Shown here one piece after another: positions 10,293-22,415 of a stretch of 64,000 nt of DNA (position 1 is the stretch's first letter; the number at the start of each line of letters is the position of its first letter). The notes under the pieces are model-generated. The model had not been told where the DNA came from. It was given only the letters and a program-made list of their open reading frames with translations, and did no database searches. The DNA is from Omphalotus guepiniiformis (taxonomy: Eukaryota > Basidiomycota > Agaricomycetes > Agaricales > Omphalotaceae), in NCBI GenBank assembly GCA_028554645.1, contig JAQOOI010000062.1:124001-188000 (forward strand), in the 5' to 3' direction. The position numbers and the translations under genes are program-made.

Positions 10293-12612
10293 ATGGGGGT
10301 GTGCATCAAGTGTTCTGAAATCTATCCCAAGCTCGAAGGTGATACTTGCGCGCGGTGCAGAAAAAAAGCCAAGCTGAACTTGACGAAAGTTGAACTTGAC
10401 ATAATCGAGGTACATGGTTTCTCATGTTTTTATTCTCTGTTTGCTCAAGCTGGTAATTCAGGCAGAAGTCGACTGTGTCAAGTGTAGTGTTCTCTATGCC
10501 AGGCTCAAGGATGATCGTATTTGCGGAACCTGTCGACAAGACGATCATGACGACCTCAGTAAGCATGAAACTACTTTTTCAGTTGATTGTTGTTGATGTA
10601 TTGGAAGCTATTTCAGCCAGTAATGTGATTGGTCGGGCCCACCAGTTTGAGAAAGGTGCTTCACAACACCACCTCAGTCAGCCAGCCCCGTCAAAAAGGA
10701 ACAACAATCTTGTGAAGGCAAGCGAGGCGAAGGCGCGCAATGCCTTGATCAAACAACAGGCAAAGCTTGATGGAATAACAATTGATGCACAGCTATGGTT
10801 GTGTACTGCTCATGTAATGGCAAAAAAAAGAAATTCACCCTTCAAGGTAGTGTAGTATTCCTCTCGACTCTGTGAAAGTGTTCGTTAACAGGAATTTAGT
10901 CTCAGCTATCACCTAACCGCCATTTTTATGAATCATCTGAGATGGCCAAAGCAAGTATTCAGGATATCATCACCCCGGTCCGAATTGCGTTCCTCAAATC
11001 TGCATTTAAGAAAGATGATATGTATTACAATTTTGAGAAGTGCGTAAAATATGTACTCATGGATTTTCAAACATTGATTATCATCCGCTAGCCCGCAGCG
11101 TGGTATCGGTGCCTCACAAATATCCACTTTGACCTGGATAGTGACGTTTGGTCTGACCAGTCATTGGGTCAACTCTTCAGACATTTTGAGCAGCAGCACT
11201 ATTTGACAGAAAAAGACAAGAATATGCGGATGATATTCCTGCGCATCACCATCACTGCAAGCGAACTATCTGTATGTTTATCTCTTTGTATGTGCATTGT
11301 TTTGCAATTGACCACGTCTACCTTTAGAGCATTACTGACAATGAGGAAGCTACTTCTAGTAGCCCCATTAAAGTACCTCAGCGAACAAAGCGGGGTGCTT
11401 CTGTTTCGTGTATGGTGATGTCTATTAGCAGTGCGCTTGATATGGCTAATGTGAAATCTTTTAGTAGTGGCTCCGCTTTCAAAAAAACCTGCTCCCGCTC
11501 CACTTTACAGCAGTAACTGGATTGGGGACCGTGCTACACATGAGGTTGTGTATAGCCCACATTTCTTTTTCAAAATCATTGCAGTATGCGATGAACATGG
11601 TTAGCCCAAACTGGTGGAGGAAAAGGAGGAATCATTGATTGAAGCGGCGCAGGGCTGGTACAAGTATGCTTCAGGTGACGAGCCGAAAGGAGGATATATT
11701 GGAAAAGGCTTCACGAAGCTAGTTTTTAAGGTGCATTTTCTATTATTGTTGCTAATTTGTTATTCATTGGCAAAATCATAGGGTAAAAACCAGGGTCAAG
11801 ACGTAGCAATTGCACAATGCAAAATTCAACTTTCCGATGGCCCAGGAAATGAACGATCATTGATGCACGAACTTACCCTCTATGCTGTGGGAGAGTATTT
11901 TGCCACCTCTTTTGCGAAGCGTGCAAGCGTATATCAGACGGTCATTCCTGGTGTGGATATCTATCTACTTTTCAGTTCTTTCAGCTAACATCTCTTCACT
12001 TAGAGATTAAGTGGAGCCATGCCTTTGTGGGCAAACTAAGCCCCGGCAATGAGACCCTGACCTTTGATCCCAACGATAGCGAGGAGGCCAAACACGGTAG
12101 TTTCTTTCACAACATCTTTCTTGCTACTTCCTTTATCTCAAAAAGTGGTGCGCATCAAGAGCGCAAGTTTTCTGGCAACGATCAAGCTGGAGATAATAAA
12201 AACAACTTTGTTGGTCTGGCCATGGATGCCTTTGCGCATCATACTCTAGAGGACTCACAGGGAGACATGGTCTTTGTCGATATTCAAGGTATTGAAGTTC
12301 TCACTAATGATATACTTGTTTGTCTAAACATGTCGAGAATAGGAATTGAAGGACCAGGGGCCTCAATTGTCTTGTTTGACCCACAAGCACACAGGTGGGT
12401 TGTGGTTATTTCCCAATGTCGTGATAGTGCTAATATATATCATCAGTATTACTGGAGATTCAGGCCCATGGGATGGAGGAAAATCTGCTATTGGTAGATT
12501 TTGTAAGCAGCACAAATGCAATCGCATTTGTAAAGTGTTGAGACTATCTCCATTTCAGCGCATTGAGTCTGATTCAACTCAGGCGAAGCATCCTCTTCGA
12601 ATTGGCTTTTAG
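10293..12612 (+). CDS. Alpha-type (MHCK/eEF2K) protein kinase with two N-terminal zinc-finger modules
   Basis: The product is predicted to be a Ser/Thr kinase of the atypical alpha-kinase fold. Exons 10293-10409 and 10462-10558 each encode one Cys4 module of the same design (CxxC, YxxL, CxxC). Exons 10617-10846, 10900-11043 and 11092-11271 encode a linker region. The kinase domain comes from 11605-11730 (GGYIGKGFTKLVFK, nucleotide-loop-like), 11782-11950, 12004-12394 and 12447-12612, which join in frame. Family marks are the AFAHHTLEDSQGDMVFVDIQG segment, DPQAH, a GDSGPWDGG loop, and the zinc-binding FCKQHKCNRIC near the end. The join between about 11330 and 11605 is unresolved: the most kinase-like frame there has a stop just before 11605, so I cannot say whether the gene is intact. 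Basidiomycetes often carry many such kinases, usually lineage-specific. Confidence 0.75.
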
Positions 12613-12719
12613 TCTGGCCGTGAAAACTCCTTGAAACTTTCTTGATATGTTTGCAAAATTTGTGTTGTACTGTAGGCTGCAAACTATAAACAAGTTTTAT
12701 TCTGCAGTAATACGTGGTC

Positions 12720-14307
12720 TTATAACATATGAGGTAACAATGACTGAAATATGTGCCAAATATTTTGCAGAGTCGGATGCGGCAATTCCAGCACTCGGAA
12801 GACTCTTGAGGCTGTAGCATCATACTCTTCGGTCGTGGACCTAAGGAGGTCGTCACCGCCAAGCTCTGTCATCATTGCTTCCACCAAACATCGGTCAACC
12901 GATATTAAGCAGTCTTCGACACCGTACTGACGATGTAGAGTGTAAGCGAGCTCTGCTGAAATTCCCGATGGCAAGATCTTGTTTTTGTCAAAGCAAACTC
13001 GGTGATTATTCAACTTCTCCACCTGTGTGTCTAGCTCAGACTGGATCAAAGGTGGCAATAGCCACTGAATGAGCAGGCTAGAAAAGGGATGTGGTAATTA
13101 GTAAAGATATTAGCATTGAGATAAGTTGGTTTACTATTGTGCATTTTCCGTTCTTGGATCGTCAGGATTGTAAATCCCATTACCACGCTCCCATGCTATC
13201 ATAACATTTTCACCCCACTTAAGTCGCAGTTGAAGCCACCCACGCTCAATAGTAATATTCTGAACGCTCCAAAGAAACTTGTGTGCTGGAAGCTCAGCAT
13301 CATTGGCCGCAAAATCAGGAGCAAACAATTCTCTGAATATCAAATCAAATTTTGAGAGGTCATTACTTTAATGATTGTTGTCAAGGTACTCTCACTGAAG
13401 GGCGTTTCCAAGCCCAAAGACTGTGGTTGTTTCAGACCCGCAGTCTGTTGAAAACTGCAATGGGATACCTAAAAAGATAAGTTGATCAATATATAAGTTG
13501 CGGCAACAGTGCTACATTAACGATAACTCACTGCCCACTCTGCATATCAATCACAGATAGAGATATGCAATGACCACTTTAAGATGATTGTTTGGAACAA
13601 CCCAAAGGCCCATCCATCGTCCCAACCATTTGTCGCGAACACCCCAGATTGGGAAACCAATCTTACAGAGTTTGTCATGGCCATCTCCAGACCACTCATG
13701 GTTTGGTCCCAGAGCAGTTAGTGGCACCCGAGGTATTCTTTTTGCTGTTGGGTCTCGCTTGGCAAATCCCTCAGGGTCTTGTCGTTTCATTTCTGCAGTA
13801 ATATAGTCACTATGAAGTAGCCATATGTCAGCATTCAAGTTCAACAATGTGAATGACTTTCAAAAACTCTACCGTGTAAGATGTATGCCAGTATCAAAGG
13901 CAAGATCCTCCTTGATTCTGGATGGCCCTTTATGGCTACTTGGGTCCTTCGCCATTTAATCTAGCACAAGCTGTCGCTTGATGGTCCTGGAAAGCATTTC
14001 CGTCGTCTTTGCGCTGGCATATAGTCCTAGATTCCTTAGCCGCCTATACACTGATGTTCGCCTGAGCATGAAGTAAGCTGCTAAATGAAATGAGAATAAA
14101 GATCACTAACCCTAAGATGATATTATGTTTCTCTTTGAGATATAGTGAGATTTGCCGGTAATCTGTCATTCCCTTTCGATGACAGTCATGAAGGATTTCA
14201 TTGACATTAGGGTCATCTGGAGGTGCTGTGATACCAGTGACTTTAGTCAGTGGCTCAATTTTGTGAAGCAGAACAGTTGTAATACACACGTCGGTCTTTA
14301 TATTCAT
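12720..14307 (-). pseudogene. Integrase-core (DDE, rve-like) fungal element gene, decayed
   Basis: Minus-strand exons read as a fungal integrase-core-domain protein. The N-terminal part (14307 to about 14114, then about 14063-13873) has an HTH-like segment with RQISLYLKEKHNIIL. The core follows: about 13811-13551 with HEWSGDGHDKL (first Asp) and WVVPNNHLKV, then STDCGSETT (second Asp region), then 13343-13134 and 13058-12720. Introns between these blocks have usable GT-AG ends. A TAA interrupts LVLD-MAKDPSS and a TGA follows AYLYL, so the gene is disabled. It converges on the alpha-kinase gene, whose stop lies only about 100 bases away. The function would have been DNA integration or transposition. 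No terminal repeats were recognised. Confidence 0.7.
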
Positions 14308-15290
14308 TCTTTCCAGTCATGTTATTATTTGACATATGTGAATTGAACACAAAGAGAACGTTGAAGTGCGATAGAGTTGAAAGTGTGTTGGGCTTCAGTC
14401 TGCTGGACAGCTATTCTATTATAAGTCAAGTCCTCGAGGCTCGAGGTACATGGCTCCCAAGCTTACCAGACATTTCCTCGTCATCTACTGGCACCTGTGG
14501 TGGCATGCTGTCACCTAAAAGGCAAATTGTCTCAATGTTCAACTGTCCAATGCAGTACTTAGTAGTGATGCAGCACGTAATTCACATCTTGAACATCCTA
14601 TTACGCTGGCCTGTATATGTGTGTCATGTTCAAAGGATTTAATTGACGTCAAAAGTGCAGCCAGCTGGGTGATAGCAGTCTATCCCGGTGCTAAGAGTAT
14701 AAGTTGACATATGTGATGTGAGCAGCACAGTGAGCTTCAGCCTCCAAGGTCGTGGCTTCCGTGTGCGCTACTCACATATACATGGTCATCGAAGTCTACA
14801 TAGACAGTACGCGAACGAACTCTCTGGCACTAGCACGTGCCTCGGAACCGGCCGGGTACAGAACACTAGGAATGAACTCTATGCTACTCTATGGAAGGTT
14901 CGGGTGATCGGATGCGGACGTTAGGCCTATTGAAAATGCTGCCTGGAACTCCTCGTGAACCGTAGGTGGCGTTTATCGCTAAGAAGTTGATGGTCCCAGA
15001 TATTGATTCGAATCTCGATTCTTTCATGTGTTCATGTCTATGGCATCATCCATTTTGATGCCTCTGGAGTCCAATGCCACCACGGCTGCACCCTGAAGCC
15101 TGAGCTTGCAGAAATCAAAGATCCGAGCGCACTGTTAAACAGCATGCACGGTGTCTCAGAACCTTTGGCATCCTCATTTGTACCCCAATTCAAACTCTCA
15201 AAACACCAATTCTGAGTCCGCTCTCCATTTCTCCCTTCCTCGCTTTCATTTGTCGAAATATCTGATGACCCTCCATTCAACACTCAAACC
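14308..15290. other. Intergenic region, no gene seen
   Basis: Open frames here are short and without signatures. The final 100 bases before 15291 are CT-rich and likely contain the start region of the next gene. Confidence 0.5.
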
Positions 15291-16923
15291 ATGGGTAACG
15301 GCCAATCTCTCTTCTATCCCGATAACCCAAAGCATCGCGATCATGCTCAACAACTTGCAGACGACTGCAACAGCTACGTGAACGAGTATAACACCAAGCA
15401 TGCTGACATTGAGAAGGAGCTCGGAAAGTATAAAGAGAAGCTCGATAAAGTCCTGGCGGCTTTTGGATGCAGTAACTTGCATGAGCTTGATAGAGTCATT
15501 CAAGAGAACGCTACTGGTGCTTCGCTTCAGGACTGGAACAGGGTTAAGAACGAGTACGACCAAGCACAAGTGTATGTTCTCATGCTTGCTTGATACCAAA
15601 ATGCTGACTTGGAAAATCTCAGCGTTGACCAGGTTATTATGGAAGCAATGGGGATGTGAGCTGCTTAAGTTATTGTCTGGTTGATGTTTTGCTCACTCCG
15701 TCTAGTGTTGCTATCGCAGGATTGAGCATCAGTGCTGTTGGTGCTCTTGCGAGAGGGTTTGGTTTCTTCGCAGGCAAGCCCGTCCATAACCGTCCATAAC
15801 CCATCCGACATCTCCCTGACATGTTTTTTCTTTGCATTATAAAGGTGTTGCTGTCACCGGAGATATCCTTCTGGTTCTAGGAATCATTGGTGCTATTTTT
15901 GACGCCATTGAAGGTGCTGTCATTCGAAGCAAGCTATGTGATGCTATCAACAGGGTGAGCCCTCCAACTAGTCTTCATTCTAATTCATCATAATTGAGGA
16001 TATCTTTTAGCTGTTCAAAGACCACATCCAATGCAAACAAGTCCTTGCTCACATTGACAACCTGGCTGTATGGCTTCCTCCCCTCAGAGACATCTACGAG
16101 ACCTATGAGGAACTCGATTACTCTCCTGAGAAAATCATCGAGCGTCTCAAGAGTAAGGGTGTGATGAAGCCGCTTCAGGAGAACCTCAAGTCAGAAACAT
16201 TCTACAAGGCTGCCTCGGACCTTAACGACATAGACAAGTGGCGTGGATCTTGGACAAACGAAGATCCTAATTGGAGGTCTATTGCCAATGAGCTGGATGG
16301 CGCCAATAGCTATCATCTTGTGTCCTATAGCGCTATTTCTTCTCTGGAAGCTCCTCTGGAAGCTCATCCTCCAGTATGTGTTCCTCCTCCTTTTGAGCCT
16401 GTTGTAAGCTAATTCTGTGTTTCGTTTTTATAGCCGTACGAGGAAAACCTGAAGATTTTACTGTCCACTAGCTACCCAATGCCTTCAGCTCTACAGAAAC
16501 CACTTTATTTCACTTTGTGTGACTTTAAAGATGCAATCTCTGCTGACATTGTGATTCAGTGAGCAATGTCTCTTGTACTACTTTTGCACGCTGACTGACT
16601 ATCCTAGAACCAATGAGGGCTATACACTTGGAGTCAATGAGGAGAAGTTAGTCGTCGAATCAATCATAGACGCGGTACGTTTTATGTAACAGTCCCCTAA
16701 CTTACACACCAAATACTCATTTGGAATTCAGGTTAACTGGACTGTCGCTCTCGCTAACGAGAAAGACATCTCTCGCTTTAGCTCGAAGAAGATGGATTTT
16801 GATCCTGCGACTTTGAAGCTTGAGATCGTGCTTTCCTTCAAAGGGAAATTCATTGGTGCAAATGGTAAGCTTGTGGAGGATAGATCTCAGGCTGTGGTCT
16901 ATGTTGGAGAATACGCCCATTAA
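15291..16923 (+). CDS. Helical membrane-segment protein, tandem family member 1 (unnamed)
   Basis: Seven exons join in frame to 401 residues: 15291-15571, 15706-15773, 15845-15954, 16011-16373, 16434-16558, 16608-16674 and 16732-16923. The N-terminal 95 residues are charged and helical, likely coiled coil. Residues about 95-150 are hydrophobic (VAIAGLSISAVGALARG, then GDILLVLGIIGAIFDAIEGA), giving one or two membrane segments, followed by a long helix-rich part. The motif DKWRGSWTNEDPNW resembles DKKRDSWTNSDPTY in the gene at 19348. The C-terminal 100 residues look beta-rich and are absent from the two neighbours. Intron 2 starts with GC (GCAAGC) and must, to keep frame. I do not recognise the family. 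Helices flanking a hydrophobic hairpin recall alpha-helical pore-forming or membrane-remodelling proteins, but that is inference from layout only. Confidence 0.7.
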
Positions 16924-17393
16924 CGAGCACTTGAGCCTCGAGGTTGCAGTTTGCTTTCAGAAAATTGTATGTATATAATTCCGATATCAGTTGTAGTGAA
17001 TATGACAATCTATTTTGAGAAGACGAGCATCAAAAGGGGGCCCTCTTCGGATTCGATGCCACTCACAGGGTCGAGAAGTGGGACGAAGCTTGACCAATTG
17101 TTTAGCAACGGTCAGCTGCCTTTTACAAACTACATACTCCATCAATGGATCAATGCTCGAGTCTTCTATGCACGACCATTACATGAACACTATGGAATCC
17201 GAATAGTACCAGGCACCAAGTTTGGTTCTGACTTCCAGACTGGAAGTACATACATACTCTCCACACCACACTGGCAGTCGTGTAATTCTGAGATACGAGA
17301 AGAGATTGACCGTAAGTTTTATTACCGTTGAATCCCTGTCAAATTCTCCACTGCTAGTCATACACCTACATCAACCTGACTGCTGCGACTCGT
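16924..17393. other. Spacer between tandem family members 1 and 2
   Basis: About 470 bases without a supported gene; it probably contains the promoter of the second member. Confidence 0.5.
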
Positions 17394-18786
17394 GATGGGT
17401 AAGCCTCTCAGAGGATCTAAAATCTCTTTCTACGACTCATTGACTTATTCCGCCGACTATATGCAGTATTTTACCCAGACAACATCAAACGGCGTGACCG
17501 TGCTATGGAGCTTCAGAACGATATTGCTATTCTACAAGCACAAGCCAAGGAACAGAAAGCTGAATTAGACAAGAGCGACAAGAGAGCGTTGGCTTATATG
17601 GACGCTGCTTTAGAGAAAGAGGGCCTGAGAACGTATGATCAACTTAAAGGTTGACTCGATAGTGTTTTATCCACGGCTCAGAAAAAGGCTTTGGAAGATG
17701 TATGTGTTTTGTCTTGAGGTTTTGATTCAACTCGGTACTGATGAGTTGGAAAATGTAGCTTTATAAGAATGCCACTGTAATTCCTCATGATAACAGTGTT
17801 GCGATTGGTGTGTTCGTATTGATTATCATTCTGTCCCTTATTCTCATTCTGTTTGGAAGACTGTATCACCAAGTTTATAACTGTGGTTGGAACGATTAGC
17901 ACTGGTGGGCACTTTATGTTCTCTGGGTTGGCTGTGTACTACGAAAATCTGAAACACTTGTATAGCAATTGACTTGATCATCCTTCTCAACACTGTCAAT
18001 ATGTCCATTGTTTACCGTAACATCCAAGACGCCTTCATCATTCTTACAACAGAAGGAGTAGAAGCTGGCATCAAAGCTTTCAAGGCCATCAGTACTACCG
18101 TGAAATGGGCTGGAGGTGCGCAAGTTCTTTATTTTTATGGATATTTACTGATCATTTGGATGCAGAGGGATTGGAACAAGCCACTCGAACTGCCCAATAC
18201 GCTGCGAACACCAGTAGATTCCTAAAGACGTTGGCTATTATGGGTATATTTATGGATGCTTTTATCCTTGCTTACAATGTACGCTGGTTCACATGGCCTC
18301 GAGATAGCTCTTTGACTGACAGTGCTTATGCGAATTCCAAGGCCTATGAGGAGGGAAAACAGAGAGACAAACTCGAAGCGGCCATCAGAGGTCTATACAC
18401 AGCTCGACTCGTTGCAAAGATCTTCTCGTGCTCGTGCGATGTTATCAAGACGCTTGTGAGCACCGGTTTCGTTTCAGTTTCGTGTACATGTTGAGACTCA
18501 GAGAGAATTCTAGTCAGGATTCGTTTTAAGCTTCTTTATCGTTACGGAGTTGTGCTTCCCATAGCGGTTTGAAAGCGCTTATTTGACTGTTTCTCGTCAT
18601 TTTAAGATCATGAGCAGCTTCGTAGACTATGTCAACACCGCTACAAAAGAGATTACGACGGCAGGAACCTTGGACATGTTAGTTGTGCTGGACAAGCGAA
18701 GGAACAGTTGGACGGAAGCTGATCCAGCTTATGACACTGCTGTAAAGGAGGCGGACAATTACATGGATCATTCAGCTTCAGGGTAG
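17394..18786 (+). pseudogene. Tandem family member 2 (paralogue of the 19348 gene), with internal stop
   Basis: Exon lengths copy those of member 3: 17394-17397 (4 nt), 17467-17699 (233), 17966-18115 (150), 18166-18278 (113) and 18342-18455 (114), with 17759-17882 in place of two small exons. The 4-nt first exon (ATGG) is shared. Conserved segments are PDNIKRRDRAMELQNDI, TEGVEAGIKAF, VKWAGG and LDKRRNSWTEADP. A hydrophobic stretch (VFVLIIILSLILILFG) near residue 97 is a strong membrane segment. A TGA at 17652-17654 cuts the frame after about 61 further codons of exon 2. The exon matching member 3's 81-nt exon is also damaged (about 18514-18566). The copy is therefore probably dead, though most of it is well kept. 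Confidence 0.65.
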
Positions 18787-19347
18787 GTAGATACAATAGG
18801 AATAGCTCACAGAATAGCTCAAGAGATCTTCATAATCCACTACTTACGTAGATGCACAAAGGAGACAAAGGGACATAAGTCTTCTCAACAACTTCTCGAA
18901 AACTTCTTGTGGAACACCTTTTTTGGTGTAGTAATCAAGGTAAGTTAAGCGGTTTTGTAAGTCTCCCAAAGACCGCAATTGACCATCCATCTACCACACG
19001 TACGCAGGATCCTGACAGATTCCTAAGTAACCTCGTGGACCACCCCTACTTCTCCTTACTTCTGCTTGTCCAGAAACATTTTCACCGGAGGCGGATATCA
19101 CTCACGAGACGTTATACGATACCGGTGTTAATGAATCTCCAGAGCTCCAATGTTAATCGAGGAGCGGCCCTGCTTCTAAGCTGTCTGTCACTAAACTACT
19201 GTACTATGTGCTAAACCTCAGGCCTCTATGACACCAATCCGGGACATCTAAAATAAACCAGCAGGAAATCTTATAAGGTCAATCCAAGTATTTGCATTCT
19301 CAATATCTTCCTGATAACTGGTACACTTACCTCTGCAACTTACAATC
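18787..19347. other. Spacer between tandem family members 2 and 3
   Basis: No supported gene. The open frame at 18909-19214 has no signature and is probably chance. Confidence 0.5.
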
Positions 19348-20780
19348 ATGGGTTAGCCTGCTGCACTTCACCGTCTACCATATCTCTTGCACTGACTCTG
19401 TCCTGTCCAGTTTTCTTCCCCGACAATGTTCCACGCCGTGATCGAGCGCTTCAACTCCAGAACGACATCTCTGTCTTGCAGCAAAGTGCAGCTGAAGCCA
19501 AGAATGTGATGGACAAGGAAGACAAGCACATGGTTCCTTATATAAATAATATCCTCAAGAATAACAACATGTCGATGTTCGATGATCTGAAGAAGAAGTT
19601 GGACAATGCTTTAACTGATGAGCAGAAGCAGACTTACCGTGATGTGTGTGGCCTCTGCTTTTGGGGAGCCAAGTTGGTGACTCATACCCGGAATAACACG
19701 CTCTATAGCTTTGTGAAAATGCTTCCAAGCTGACCCAGAGAACCGATATGGCTTTGAGTGAGTCCGAATTCTCTGTGTTCCGGTTTCTTTTTTGCCTTCT
19801 TTTGACAAGTGTGCACATAGTGGCCATGAGTGGAATCCTCCTCACATCCGGTGTTCTTGCTAAGAGTAAGTATCAATATTTCTGCAACGGTAGAGTCCCA
19901 TACTGAATTCTTTACCCACCATTAGCCATTGACATTGGAAACTTCTTGAGAGCTGCCAATATCGTCACAGTATTCCGGTCTTATACTAGAGCCTTCATTA
20001 CTCTTGTGACGGAGGGAACTGAGGCTGGCATCAAGGCTTTTTGTATGGTATCTACAGTCTTTAAATGGGCTGGTGGTATGTTGGTCTCGGTGTCAATGTA
20101 TTTGGGTTTTGTTTTACTTACTACTTGTTCAGAGGGCCTAGTCGAATCCAGTCGTTTAGCCCGATACGCTGCAAATGTCGGACGAATCTTAAAGGTCCTC
20201 GCTATCGTCGGTATCTTTGCTGACACTTTCATCCTGGCCTTCGATGTGAGTCGTTCTGAAAATGAAGTATGCTGTCTTTGACAAATAACATTGACTCATC
20301 GAACAGTATTTCAAGCAGAAGGAGCAGAAGGAGAAACTTGAGAGTGCCATCAAAGAATTGTATACCTCCAGAATCATTGTCAAGATGTTTGCTTCGATGT
20401 GTGATACTATCAAGAGTCAGGTGAGCTCATAATTACTGTCCGAAATCCCTTGCAGGAAAGCTGCTTATGACGATTTTCCCCTAGGATGGAATGATGCTAA
20501 GCTACCTCATCCTTGTCGGCGATGATGGAACCATAGACCCAGACGATCAGCGAGCCGCTGACAAAGTAAGTAAAGAGGAATATTTCTTATTCAAGAATAT
20601 CATCCAACAACCTCTTTGTCGCAGATTGCCGGCAAATTTGTCACATACGTTCAAGAAGGCTGGAACGAGATTACCACCAACTCTTCCCTCGACCTTCTAA
20701 TCGTCATGGACAAGAAACGAGATAGCTGGACCAACAGCGATCCAACTTACGAAGACACTGATGAGAATGAAACAGGGTAA
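19348..20780 (+). CDS. Tandem family member 3, helical membrane-segment protein (unnamed)
   Basis: Nine exons join in frame to 314 residues: 19348-19351, 19411-19643, 19709-19757, 19821-19865, 19926-20075, 20133-20245, 20307-20420, 20485-20565 and 20625-20780. The first exon is only ATGG. Residues 1-90 form a charged helix (FFPDNVPRRDRALQLQND). A short hydrophobic stretch (MAMSGILLTSGVLA) follows, then an amphipathic section (FITLVTEGTEAGIKAF), a second hydrophobic stretch (LKVLAIVGIFADTFILAF) and a long charged helix (QKEQKEKLESAIKELY). It ends with the shared motif MDKKRDSWTNSDPTY and an acidic tail. This is the intact version of member 2 and a diverged relative of member 1. The function is unknown; no enzyme motif is visible. 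Confidence 0.7.
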
Positions 20781-22078
20781 TGAACTGCTAAAGGGCTAAT
20801 GAACAAAAACCCAAAAACAACCAAAACAATCAAGTCACTTGAAAGATGCGAGTCTGAGGGGGAGTTGTCGAAGGTTCTGCACAACCAAACTTATGGCTTC
20901 TTTATTAGAACTTTATATCTTTATCACAAGAACTTTATAGTTGAGCTTTTAAAATGCACTAAGGCAAAAAGTAGCACAAGACGGTTTTGAACAAGACAGA
21001 TGTTCACTGCACAATCACAACCAATTGACCACAAGATCAAACAACCAATTCCAATAACACAACCAGTTCAATTCAACCAACAATGATCTTTATACAATAT
21101 CGCAATAAACACCGGACTATAAACAGACCAGGGCAACTTTATGTTTTTGGTAGGATTTCCCTTCACAGGCACGATTCACGTTATAAAGACAATCCCCAGT
21201 GACCCTGTGACTCTATGGTACTCTCCTGGATTTTCTCTCTCCAAGTTACTGCCCTTTTATACATACTGCCAGTCCAAAATTAATAAAAACGGAAATTATA
21301 GCTAAACTGTCCTGTTTTATATATATACCTATATCTGTGTATGTAGGTTGTAAGTATCTGTGTCAAGTATGTACATTATTACTTGTTATAGATCTATTTT
21401 ATGAGGCAAACCTCAAAAATGCGTTTTAATCCCATTATTTTTATTGTGAGCAATATTCAGCCCCTTTATTTCATTTTTACGGATTTCCTTGACATTTCTC
21501 GGGCATCCGGGTTCCATAGGGTTAATCACCTGATAGAAATTATACCCCTCAAAGTATCACATTGTTTCGTCAAAGGAACTCCTTCAATTCAGTAGTATTC
21601 CGAGAAATTTTACTGATCGAGTTTTTACACCTCCTAACCGGTTTCTTGTCAAGCAATTTTCACCGGACAATTAATCGAAGCAAATTTCCTCGATCAACTT
21701 TTGTTCCTGGTGATTAATTAAGGAGTAAATACCCCAAAACTATTCTAGATCCATTATTTTGACTCTATTTTGCGTTCCATCCATTTTTGGTTTCCGCCGG
21801 GTTTTTATTCTTTATTGACTGGAGGAAGATGTTCCCCTAATAGTTATATGATGCAATTGACGTTGTGATGTCAGAGTTCTCGTTACAAGATTGGGTGAGT
21901 CTGATTCAACAGTGGATGGCTATTGAACACTTCTCTACATCACAACTGTACTGACTAGCCTAGAACCTTGATACACATATTGTACCGTAGGTAATAGAAC
22001 ATGCTTTATTACTCAAATCACAACACATTTTGATTGACAAGGCGGGCATCTTTCAACCCTCTATATCCCTCACTGCAA
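20781..22078. other. Intergenic region, AT-rich, no gene seen
   Basis: About 1.3 kb of low-GC sequence with many stops in all frames. No repeat pairing or RNA gene was recognised. Confidence 0.5.
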
Positions 22079-22415
22079 ATGCCTAAAATGATTAATCACC
22101 TGGCTTTTAATGCAGGTGCCGAAAATCGGCGCATCAACGCTTTGAAAAATGCAAATGACCAACTCAAAGACTCAGACGTGGGTGTTTGCTCAAGTATCGA
22201 GTACTCACTCAACTTTATTCTAAATGCATTGTTCGTAGGTGAGGAAGGTCCGAGTCACAGCTGCGCCAAAGTCCTCCAACAAGATCGCTGAGCTATATGC
22301 AACTGCAGCAGCCAACTTCGATCCTCCACCAACTTACAAAGTCGCTGCTGGACTCATCCATCTTGATGATCTCAACAAGCTTCAGATTCGAGCGCACTTT
22401 GTTCCAAACTTGTAA
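22079..22415 (+). CDS. Possible small two-exon gene, 91 aa, unknown
   Basis: Exons 22079-22177 and 22239-22415 join through a GT-AG intron and keep an open frame to the TAA at 22413. The product starts MPKMINHLAFNA, has a charged middle (RRINALKNANDQLKDSD) and an Ala-rich helical end (KIAELYATAAANF). It may be the 3' remnant of a larger gene, perhaps a distant relative of the helical family upstream, but I see no clear shared motif. Confidence 0.35.
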
